Both the position numbers and the translations under genes were made by a program. Shown piece by piece: positions 36,706-47,500 of a stretch of DNA of 64,000 nt. How positions within the stretch are numbered: the stretch's first letter is position 1; each line of letters starts with the position of its first letter. The stretch covers positions 36,489-100,488 of the forward strand of contig JAPYMA010002068.1 of the NCBI GenBank assembly GCA_035041965.1, given 5' to 3'. The DNA is from Anisakis pegreffii (taxonomy: Eukaryota; Nematoda; Chromadorea; Rhabditida; Anisakidae). Below the pieces are notes generated by a model. The model was not told the DNA's origin and made no database searches. It worked only from the letters and a program-made list of their open reading frames with translations.

Positions 36706-38549
36706 ATGCGTTTATTTTTGGTAATTGCTGCGATATCGCCCAGTATATGCGCTCTTCAGTGTGGGTTTGGTTACACAGGAACTGGATCATTTAATCCTTC
36801 TGCGCACGGATTACCTCCTACAGGAATTCATCCAGTGAACTGCAATGCGTCCGCAAAATATTGTGCGTCCGCCACTGTTGGAGGCAGGTTTTCTCAGTTC
36901 TGTTTTTTCATTGCTGATTCTGCTCTTGATACAAACCAACTCAACCACTGACCGAACTGGAACATTAATGAAGATGAAATTGAAATTGGTACATATATTT
37001 ATGATATTGGAAGTTTGTATTATTCCTTGTTTATAGCCTGACTAGTGTAAGAATCGTCGATTGAGTGGCTTATAATGATAGTGAATTCCTTTGAATATTG
37101 AGAGTAGGCCACCAAAATATTTGAAACGGGTTCTTGCCTTCTTTTTCACAACCGTTTGATGGTTATGTGCGTTCGAGCAAAAACATTTCACCATTGAGGT
37201 GATTGAATGTTGAGTTTGCGTACACTTAGTGTTGTAATTCCGCATTAATTCTTTTGGCTCAAGTTCATGGTAGTACAAAAAAGTCACATTATAGCAGGAT
37301 TTCACCAAGACAAAATGAATTAAATGAAAATTTGTGCCATTTTTCGCATAAGCTTCCGATAGCAGAACGAGTGAGCAACACTAGACAAAAGCATCACTGA
37401 TACAGCATAGTAGTATAATATTTACAAAAGAAAATCAATCACTAGAAACGATGCGAACTGCCATTGAATTGTACCTTTTGAGAACAAATCCCGATGAAGA
37501 ATTTGAAGATTCAATAGGGTATTGTTTTAATTTGTAGAGTGTTGTTTTTCAGCACTGTTGACCTTCCTAATTCCGTTTGATAATTGCAACAAAGCTGAAA
37601 CAGTTACCAGGAACCACTTATTTTATCTTTCAGGTTGGTGGACGAACATAAATTTCTTGTTTTGTGATAACGACGCACTGTTTTTGGATCAATTTCTTCC
37701 GGATGAACCAGTTTGCAACGTTTGTGCTTCTTTGATTCATAAGAGCAAGCCTAATATATTGTTTCACTTCATGACACACAATTGCTTTCGCATGTAATTC
37801 ACCGTTTTCAGGGGACTTCAACCTATGAAACAGACCTGATAAATCCCGGATTTTCGGATTACAGAAACGTTACTATGGGTCGTTTCGAGTGTTGTTCATC
37901 TGATCTATGCAATTGCGCGCAGCTCAACCGATTTTCAAACATTTATTGCTACAGTGGTGAACCTACTCAAACAACCACTACTGCTCAATTACCGTATAAT
38001 GCATCATCAATACCAGTTAAAACAACTCCAATGCCAGTACTAAATCTCTCTACAGTTTCTCAAACAGACGGCATGTCGAGTAATACGCTGTCAACAGTTC
38101 GAATTTCTTCATGCATCAGCACTAAAACTACCTTCATACCAACAATTTTATCTTCTACTGTGACATCAAGTGCATTGCCTCAGGTTCCGTCATCTGCATT
38201 TACATCGATCCAAAAACCGTCGACGTTAGATCCAACTCAAACTTTATCTCATGTTCCGTTATCGACTGTATCTCCTACCCGAAGTTTTACTACCTCAGCC
38301 TCACCGCAAACATTATCATCATCAGTCAAAACAACTCCAGTGTCAGTATCAAGTCCCTCTACAACAAACAGTGTGTCGAGTGGTACGTTGTCAACATCGC
38401 AAAGCTATTCTTCAAAGGCATGCAAATTGAATTTATTCATTGGGATGTTGACAATGTTGTTCCTGATTGCAGTCTGTGATCGGCGGTATTCGATGTTGTA
38501 TTTATTGCTTTTGCATGTAAATGATGTTTTATTGAATTGTTCATCTTGA
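36706..38549 (+). CDS. Secreted Ly6-like Cys-rich domain on a Ser/Thr stalk, paralogue (339 aa)
   Basis: Three exons: 36706-36901, 37634-37719 and 37812-38549 (1020 nt). The exon phases match those of the gene at 31467, and the middle exon is 86 nt in both. Signal peptide MRLFLVIAAISPSICA; head motifs LQCGFGYTGTGSFN, HPVNCNASAKYC, FLFCDNDALF, DEPVCN and FECCSSDLCNC. The stalk is Ser/Thr-rich but not tandemly repeated, so the protein is 240 residues shorter than its neighbour. The stalk is followed by a hydrophobic segment (LFIGMLTMLFLIAV), probably a GPI signal or membrane anchor, and then extra residues to the stop (CDRRYSMLYLLLLHVNDV...) that are atypical for a GPI signal and may mean a lost earlier stop. 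Role unknown; surface or secreted glycoprotein is the inference. Confidence 0.83.
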
Positions 38550-39278
38550 AGTCTCATTTATTCCGAAAAAAAACTTTCTGATGAAATTATTTTTCTAATG
38601 AAATTGCTGTTTATAAATGTTCTTTCACAATGCAGATGAATTGTTGAAAAGATGATATGATAAAGTGAGCGTGATTGATTCCGGTTGTTAAAAAGGCACT
38701 GACATTCATATACGATTGCATGCAGAATTTATCGATCGTGAAAGGATGATGATATGCTTGGTTGATTACATGCACTCACTTCATTTGGTTCGTCGAATGA
38801 ATTGAATTCATGTCGCTTTCTCGAATGATGGCAGTATTGATAACACTAGTATTGATAACACTAATCCTTTCACCAAACATATACTAATACCTGGAATTAG
38901 AAGTAATCAAGGCAAATGTACTTTTTAAATCAGAACTCTGAATTGTGCTATCGGATTTACGATACTTGAGTTTGCCATTCACGAGTGATCTGTATGTGTA
39001 GTAGTAATGAGTTATTTTTCTTATCGCATCGCAAAGTTTCATGCAATTGATAACATCGTTAGAAACAGAAGACTTCACATGTTATTCTGTACTCGATTCC
39101 TGATGCGTTCATCATTCATTTCACTGCTCTATCATTTCATTGTTTAAGAATGATTATTCATGTGGAAGTGAAATTATTTGCAAGAAAAAGTAAAAACTTC
39201 CCAAATCAGTGTCAGTTTAGCCGGCAAAATGAATAGCTGATCTACGAATTATCGAACTTGACTGTCATTATGAACCAG
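38550..39278. other. Intergenic, no gene seen
   Basis: Contains a 15-bp direct duplication (AGTATTGATAACACT twice, about 38832-38861) and a minus-strand ORF (38884-39078) without domain. It separates the second mucin gene from the mariner relic. Confidence 0.45.
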
Positions 39279-39760
39279 GGGTTCTTGCATAACAACATTT
39301 TGGCACTGCTTCGTCGTGCACTGTTCCATTTTTTCCGGTAGATATGGATTGAAAATGAAGCACTTCTTGTGGCCCGCTTGATATTTCGCAACGAAATGCC
39401 TTCTATGAAAACGGCACTGTAGATGATCACATTTGTGCTGCATTTTCCACTTTATCCTTATCGCCAAGGTGATGCCCAGTCAAAGCATGCTTGAGATGAA
39501 CGAATAAATAATAATCAATCGCTGCTAATCAAACCTATAAGGTGGATGATCGAACTTCTGTCAGTTAAATTATTTGTTTAGTCGTTGGGTCTCAACACCA
39601 GTACGCGGTTGAGCATTATCATGGAGCAAAACAATTGCCTCGAACTGCTCGACTGAGTTCTCTGATCGTGAGATTAGCACGGTAGATTGCGGCGTTTATG
39701 GTTCGACCTTCTGGAAAGAAATCGATCGACAAAATCGCTTTCAAACGTTGCACTTTACTC
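39279..39760 (-). pseudogene. Degenerate mariner (Tc1/mariner superfamily) transposase, C-terminal part
   Basis: Read on the minus strand in shifting frames: AILSIDFFPEGRTINAAIY, then after a frameshift IVLLHDNAQPRTG (the mariner 'HDNARPH' motif with the second catalytic Asp), then a stop, then DYYLFVHLKHALTGHHLGD matching the SD-x-LF-x-LK-x-LGG region with the third Asp, and finally a worn match to the 'GI-x-KL-x-RW' end. At least one frameshift and two stops separate the pieces, so it is dead. The N-terminal helix-turn-helix half and terminal inverted repeats were not found. Spurious Cys-rich ORFs on this strand (39242-39467) are by-products. Confidence 0.75.
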
Positions 39761-40414
39761 CCTGAATCGTGAAAGTGGCCCTAGTCTTATTCCTTGTCAG
39801 ATATTAAGAGATTCCTTTCATATCGCCATTACATAAATGTACCATTTGATTTCTGAGATAATCAGAGAATCCCAAATCTTAGAGCAGTCAATATTCGTTT
39901 CGCAAAATTTTTGCGGTCATGTTCACATTGAAAAGGCTTCAAGAGAATGGCTGCTTTAGCTGAAGTCGTCATTTTTCAGGGTGCTATCGAGGCTTGATAT
40001 GGGATAGTGAAAACTGAGAAATAACGGTGGAAGTCCACGAATTATTCAACATGCCCTTTCATGTTTATCATAGCATATTTACCGTGAAATACTTTAAAGT
40101 CGAAACGAAATCTTAAATATTCGATGTGTGCTTGCGATACGAATGTTCAGAATATGTGATTCAAGGACTTATTACACAGAATATTTCCATAAAGGACGTA
40201 GTTCCACGAAATTTGCTGAGCCGTTTATTTAGCGTTCAGACATCGCCATATCACTTCTGTAATTCAATTTGTACCTCATTATGAAATCTTTATTTTGCGA
40301 TGAATACAGTCGAATTGTCACAAACAATAGTCAATAACAAAACACATAAGCAAGTATCGCTAACCAACGTGATATGACAAGGCAAATGAATCACGATCAA
40401 TATTAAGGAGGCTG

Positions 40415-42067
40415 TCACTGTTGACCCGCACCACAAGGCGGTATAGATTCGTGGCCATTTCCGAGTGGAAATACTCGATCCATAAGCTTACTGAACCAAT
40501 AGCAACTAGTGTTATTGTTGACTGCTTTTGCTGTTTTAAGACGAGCATCGTTGATGTCATGAGCCGTTCGGACAAGCATATCATCTAACGGATTACGCGC
40601 TGAATTTGCTTGAATATTTGGCGGTAGCAATATCATTATGTCATTCTTCGATATACCCCAAGCTGTTTCCGTGTCTGAAAGTTGTTTCGTTCTTTTTCGA
40701 TACATTCAAAATACATCGCTATAAGGACAGCCAATTATAAGATATCGCTGTATATGATTGAAGTATCCTAAATACGATTTGGAAGACTCACTAATGTGTT
40801 TTCATTCGATCGAATCGCTGAGATAATGACTCAAAGAAGACAAACTCCAAAGCAATTTAAAATTAATGAAAATCTGTTAGTTACTCCGATCACGAAAAGA
40901 ACGAGCGACAAGTTCACGTTCACTAACCGCAGTCAATGGCACGTGCGGTTTTGGTATCCGAATCGTCTGCGTACAACGTCGGAAATGGCTCAGACTGAAT
41001 CGGGAGTGCGTGGCACGGTAAATCGAGTAGTGTCTTCAATAGCAGCGCATTAAGGATGGTTATATTAAAACCATCATTTCTGCGTTAAAACATCTCCGTG
41101 CGATGGATAATTCATAGAGATAGCGGCAAGTGTAAGCAAAAATTAAATCTAATCAGAAATCAGCTCTGAATTCTGTCGAAAAACAAGGATCGTAACTCCA
41201 TGCACGAGTTTAATTGAGAAAGAAGTGCCCCGTTGATTCGAAATCACTCGTTGAACGGCGTTCAATTTGTTACGATCAATCATCGTTCTTGAAAAAACCA
41301 ACAAACTTTCAAAAGTGATAAACCAAAACCAATCGAACGTACATCGAACGCAACAAAGCCGTCACTCTGGCAAACATCGAGTGTTTGTGCCAACTGCTGG
41401 ATCGTTTGCGGATTGTTTTCAACTGGCGAACGGAACCATCGACGACAAATTTTCTCGGTGCATTGGGATACAGGTCGACAGAAAACTTGTAACAATTGTG
41501 GTGAATTTTTGATGATCGAACGTTGTGTTCCATCGAATGTCACATAGATCGGTTGTGTACATCCAGCACGCAAAAATCCTTGTGCTGGCTCGATTATTAT
41601 GAATGGACTATTACCGCGAATCTCAAATTCACATCATCATTCTTTGTACAAATTGCATTCAGTTTTTAAGAATGGTGAATTTTAAGCAAGAAGTGCAACA
41701 ATGCAACAATAAGTGCAACAGTGCAACAATGCAACAATAAGTGCAACAATTTGCATAACAATGCTTCTAAGTTCTCAGTTAGTGATTTTTCATCTCCTAT
41801 ATATCGGTATCTGACAAATTTATCCGAGGACTTTTGCAACAGAAATGTAGTAAGATAGTAATTAAATGATCGGTAGCGCATTATCGAACTGCAATGTGCA
41901 CTGTTCAAAAAGACCACTCAAATAAAGAGAACTAGATAGAACAATGTCTAGAACCAACATGGTACTGCTCACCTTTACGGCATAATCACATCTGGTCCTG
42001 TTACGAATCAGAAGTCGTCGGCGGGTTGGCTGATTGTTTCTTGGAAACACGATTTCAGTTGGTTGTG
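40415..42067 (-). CDS. MSP-domain protein (5' incomplete)
   Basis: Four exons on the minus strand: 42067-41973, 41621-41343, 41033-40928 and 40674-40415, with compatible phases (0, 0, 1). The first reads QPTEIVFPRNNQ, TRRRLLIRNRTRCDYAVK; the second IRGNSPFIIIEPAQGFLRAG, then CTQPIYVTFDG. This is the pattern of the major-sperm-protein/VAP fold: L-x-I-x-N strand, YAVKV strand, then I-x-P-x-x-G-F and a closing VTF strand. The remaining ~170 residues carry no domain I know; they include FVAFD, PPNIQANSARNPLDD and a C-terminal PPCGAGQQ. The initiating exon was not found; the first exon listed starts after an AG in phase 1. MSP-domain proteins act in sperm cytoskeleton or as protein-binding adaptors. 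AATAAA (minus) lies at 40294-40289. The last two exons are less certain. Confidence 0.65.
41692..41756. repeat. Short minisatellite in MSP-gene intron-flanking sequence
   Basis: About three tandem units built on AAGTGCAACARTGCAACAAT, with internal partial units. It lies in the intron between the first two exons listed for the MSP-domain gene. Confidence 0.85.
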
Positions 42068-44501
42068 CTAATGCTTAAATTCATTTATTTCATTCATTCA
42101 AACAATATTTTTCGATTCATCATCAAAAAATAAACATTTCGGTATAGACGATCACGCTGATAGTCGAAGCTTACTTTGATGAACCGTTTACAAGATGAAC
42201 ATGGTTCACAAGAATTTTCTGAAAAAACAACACCAACTGCAGCACCGAAAAACAATAACATGACTTGAGTAGTTTCTGAAGCGATTCAAACGACTTCATT
42301 TTACTCAACCCTCATCGAATAGATAATTCCGCGGATGTAAATCATTACCACCTGTTAGTTTATCCATGAAAATCTGATCCGCTCCAAATTGCATCACACC
42401 AATCAGTAAACAGAAAAAAAAACAGAATGAATGAATTGCACAAAATGGTATTTATGTAGTTCTTGAAGATGCTAATTTCTTCCGACTGATCCACTGAAGA
42501 TGTGCATTTTTCAAATTTTACATCTTTTCATAAGGTATTGGTCGATTGAAGGAACTAATTGGGCATTCATAATAATCATTTTATGGGAGAAGCAGAATTT
42601 GAAGTGATCAACGCAAACAATCCCTTGATCAACGCTGCTAATAGTGCTGAAATTTCCTGAAATGTTCACATCAATCTTCTTCAGTGGTCCTGATTATAGC
42701 TTCGTGATGGAAGTCGAATGCAAGCAAACATTAATGATGTTGTTAACAAAAAAAAGAGGCTATCAATCCACCATTGCAGCAAAATTGTCCAACGATGCAA
42801 AACGACAGAGTAATAAGTGGCAATAATCAGGGTGGACGGATGTCGCAGTGAATTACACTTGAGCTTGAGCTGAAGTTCATATCGAGACTGAGATATCCAT
42901 TAGACAAACAAATAGTTCCTTGGTACGAGACTCGACCTGAGTCTAAGGCCAACTGTAACTTAACTCGACATCCAATTAAATGCAATCTTCAATAATCAAA
43001 TGCACAAGGATTTCAATAATCAAAGCTCTAAACGGTCTTTTGGATAACCCACATATTCAATTATAGTTTAGCACTTTATTCTCTTCAGTTTTTAATATAA
43101 TTTGCACACGTAAGGCGTTGAGTAATTTTTAAGCTTGGGAGGTCCTGTCGGGAGCAAAATATGAAAGCGTTTCTAGTGTATAATGATGCATTTTATCATT
43201 AGGTCTCAACGAGTATTTGCAATATCATTCATTGTATGCGGATGTGATGAACTGTAAACAACTCGTCAAATATACACAATATTTATACGCTTTTATGAAT
43301 ATACACATTTCACTGCAAAATTCCAACTAGAGAATACAACAACAAAAATATATATTTGATATAATACATATTCGAAACAATCGCAAGTCCAGATTGTTTC
43401 AATTATGCAGCATTATGAGTGGTAAAAGTAACGAACGAAAAGGACGAGATCACAGTTAAGACAGTGAATGTTACAAAATAAAGCATAAAATACCGCTTTC
43501 TATGATTCACCAACACAGATCATTTTCATATGCAATACAAAATCACAAAACAGCATTTACTTTGTGGTGTTTAATTCGATGCAAAATCTTCGAAAATATT
43601 TCAAACGCTGCAAACTGAACTTTATCAATTAATTCTTTAAGAAAGTGAAAAAAAAATAGGAAAAGTGAGCGATACAACCAAACAAGCAAAAACGGAACTT
43701 CAACGGCACAAAGAGACATGCAATAATCAATTTGCACCACATCATTCAAAGATGGAAATTTTTTGGTTCCGTAAGCAGAGTTGACCGCTCCAGAAAAAAA
43801 AAGAACTTGTCGAAATGAAACATTGTAGCACCATAAGATGAGAACTATCTCGTTTAAAAAATTTGCGGAACAAATTATCAATCAAATGACAATTAAAAAC
43901 TACGATGAGTATTTGGTGGTATGAAAGACGAAGATTCTAATATTAAACATAATGAGCGAAGCTACCTCGTGGTCGTTGAGATATTAAATAGCTTTTTATT
44001 AAGAGAGAATGAGAATGAAAAACTGATTTAGATTGTGATCTCCCGACGACGGATTAGCACAAGTTTCACTGAACCGCAAAATTTAGCATGCTGCTCTCAA
44101 ATTCATTGATGAATTACGGCTAAGCACTGAAGTGATCATAAGTGAAGCTGAAAATTTCGACATATTACCACATTCAAATGGAAAAGATCCTAGAAAGATA
44201 AGGAACACAAGAATCTGCAATATGAAGACGAATCATAAAAACATATTGAACAAAAGAAGAAAAACTAGTAAAGAAATTAGAGAAAACGGGCATAAATACA
44301 GTAAACTGGCAAAAATCATAAAAATTAGAGGAACGCCAACTAGTACACACCAAATCCTACAGTTTCAACAGATTTTAAAAGCAAACAATGCAGTCTTATT
44401 AACAGATTCGTTACATTGTTCAACTACTCAAAAGAGGAGAATATAGAAATAGAATTTCTTCACTCGTTAAAGAAATATTTCGCAGAGTGCATGCATCAAA
44501 T
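42068..44501. other. Convergent/upstream spacer, no gene seen
   Basis: Should contain the 5' exon of the MSP-domain gene on its left side and the 3' UTR of the coiled-coil gene on its right. ORFs at 43543-43881 (minus, 112 codons, very Phe-rich) and 44132-44446 (plus) show no domain. A telomere-like motif cluster lies at about 42845-42961. Confidence 0.4.
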
Positions 44502-47500
44502 TCAAGCTGATTTGACGGCCACATTTTCAGTAGGTTCCATCATTGGGGGATCATTATTACTATTATTTGAAGCCGAGTCGCTACTTTCAGATGCGCATTT
44601 CAAGGAAGTTCTTTCACTGACATTATGCCATGACGGTATAAACAGATCATCTATTTCACCTTCACGATCGCACTTTTCAATTTTAGATGTATACTGAAAA
44701 GAATTTGTTTTTTGATGATCAAATGAATATTTCGATGAACGAGAACGATTAATCAATAGCGTTTTGTTCATCAAAAATATTACGTCGGATTACACAAAAC
44801 AGAAACACCCACTTTCAGATCAAATAATTATTCGATAAAATTGTTTCAAAACAACCAGTGACTATGATTTTACTAAAGTACTCGGGCAACAAATAAAATT
44901 CACTTGAAATGCATTTCAAAAAAGTCAACTGATGACGTGAAAGTAAATCGACGACGCAAAACCAACCCGATCGAGGCGATCTAAAAGCCGTTCGCGAGCT
45001 GACTCCGGAACACGTAAAGAATCCATGAGACCATCTGAAGGCTGTCTTTTGATCGCGTCGTTTTGCTCATCCTCATCTTCTTCCTCAACGTTTGCTGGCT
45101 CTTCATCAACTTTATTCGACGACGAGTAATTTTTTAATGAATATCCCCCTCCAACTTCATCTTTACTCAGATCAATTCCATATCTCGCCAGAAATTTTAC
45201 CATCACATCGAATTTGTTCTGAACGAATTACAGATTAAGCTTCTTTAAATATGAACGGAACAGTAACATTTTAGCCATAAAGGGATATTTTGTAACAGAA
45301 TTAAGGAAAATAAAAAAGTCACGAAGATGGGAGAATGGATCATACATGATTTATCATATATGCTACACAATAATTTCCAGCTCTCATTGAAAATGAACAG
45401 GGCATTATTCTTTCATTTTGAAATCAATGAAAAGAATTCGTTCTTTAGAACAAATACCCGTTCAATAAATGACGCTAATCATCCAATTTACAAAACCAAT
45501 CAGTGAATAAAGTGGCGGAAAGAAAAGTAATGAAACCTGTCTTAAGCGATTTCCTTCCCTCAACGAATCATTCCTAAGCTTCATCGCTTTCAACAATGTT
45601 TCCATTTGTTCCAGAAACAACTCTCTTTTGTTGTATTTTCGCTGCAGCGTATCATTTTGCAATTGTGCTGCTATTAGACGCTTCTCTATTTTCTGCATAT
45701 CATTCGTCCTTGCTGTACCTATTATATGCATTCGATTAATGGTTTGAACGAAACGCTAACACATTCGCCGAACATAATTCAGATATGATTCTTATTTCAA
45801 AAAAAATTATTTAACAGAAACAAAGTGATGATGCCAATTAACAGATGAAATACTTAAAATGAAGGTCTCTAAATATGAAAATGTACAGTTTCACTGAAGT
45901 GAAGAATCAATTTTCATGCAAAAGAGTGATTAATGTTATGATTCGAAATTATTGTGGATGAAATGAAGAGAACAGTCACCAACATTGATTGATGCTTTCA
46001 AGAAGACGATCGTGAATATGTTCCAGTTCTTTATCACGATCTTTCAGTAGTCTCTTCAGTTCCTCCTTCTCACTGTTTGACTTTATTAGTCGATCGTTTT
46101 GCTGATCTGCATAGACACCCATCTTCTCCAGTTCAGTTCGAAAATCCTTGAACCAAATAACTCAAATTCATTTTATCTTAATACCGGGAATTCCAAAAGC
46201 GCTTAATCTGTAGGAACAGGAACCATAAGAGAGCGCAGCAGTGACGAAAAGAAATCTAATGACGACAAGTCTAGCTTTATTCGGTCCGAGTGATCAACTA
46301 AACTTTCCAAACTATCAGAGAATCGACAAAATATAATACTTTTACATGCACCTACCACTTGAGCCTAACCCAAACCTAAACTCAAATAAGCGTCACTCTT
46401 TAAAAAGAGTGAACCAGAATGAATCCAAAAAATAAAGCAAAAATAGCTATGAAAGAATGCATATAACAAACTTCCAAATATTCAGTTGCTTTGCGGTACG
46501 CAGTTGATTTTTCTTCAAGATCGAGTTGCAGCTCATGGATGATTCCTTTCAAACCAGCATTACTCGTATCAAGCGCTTGATTACGTTCGGTTAATTGATC
46601 GACCCGGTTTCGCAAATCGATCACTTTTCTGTTTTCTTCCCTGAATTACAATCAGTTACCAAATCTTTCTTGATATTTATCATGAAGTTTAAGGGATATT
46701 CATGATAGTCACTTAATTGAAAGGCTATGTTGAAGTACACATGAATTATGAGATGAAAGTAGCAACAGAAAATTAGCAATATTAAAACTTACATAAAGCG
46801 AATATCAGCTAATAAAATGGTAATGAGAAAATATTCACTTTATCTGTAGCCTCAGTGTTTCCGTTTTCGCCTCATAAATGGCATATCTATCTTGCGCAGC
46901 TCGAAGCTCTTCGGTCAGCACGCGACGATCTTCTAGCGCCTCCAACGAGAAATTACATTCGATCAAATCACAATTTCATATTACGGACTCAATATAATAT
47001 TACAAAGAAATTGATGAATACTAAAAATGTTGGAATGAAATTCAAACATTCGAAAAAATTAGCGTGATAACCATTATTCAGAATTGGGATGCAAAAAAAT
47101 CACTAATTCTAACTTTTGCAATCCAACAAGAGCATTTACTTCAAAATAAAAAACGATCACTAAATCAAAGTGTTGTAATTTAACCAGAGCACTTGCGTTG
47201 GATTTCGGTATGTGACCAAATGAAATGTAATTGAAAGAGAGGGAAAAGAGTAACACCAACCTCATCTCTAGCATTCTGAAGTTCTTCACATTTACGTCTA
47301 TTATCATTCGATGTCGTGAGCGTTTTTCGAAGTGCAAGGTCCAGATTAGCAAAGAAACGATTCACCTACAGAACGGCATTAAGGAGAAGGCTATCTCAAC
47401 TCAAAATGATTGAATGAACGAAAGCTCAAAATGATTGAGCAACTAAGAATCTGATGTGATGAAAAACAAAAATCAGATGTAAATAGCAGTCCGAAGATGA

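Noticed and set aside
39242..39467. Minus-strand Cys-rich ORF (HKCDHLQC...) looking like a secreted protein
   Set aside because: Neighbouring frames match the mariner transposase end, so this frame is an artefact of a decayed transposon.
40796..41053. Plus-strand ORF with an MSP-like look (FTFTNRSQWHVRFW)
   Set aside because: The opposite strand carries an in-phase exon of the MSP-domain gene with good splice sites; the plus frame is its shadow.
41267..41512. Plus-strand ORF over the MSP exon
   Set aside because: Antisense shadow of exon 41621-41343; no domain.
43543..43881. 112-codon minus-strand ORF
   Set aside because: Phe-rich noise in the probable 3' UTR region of the coiled-coil gene; no motif.
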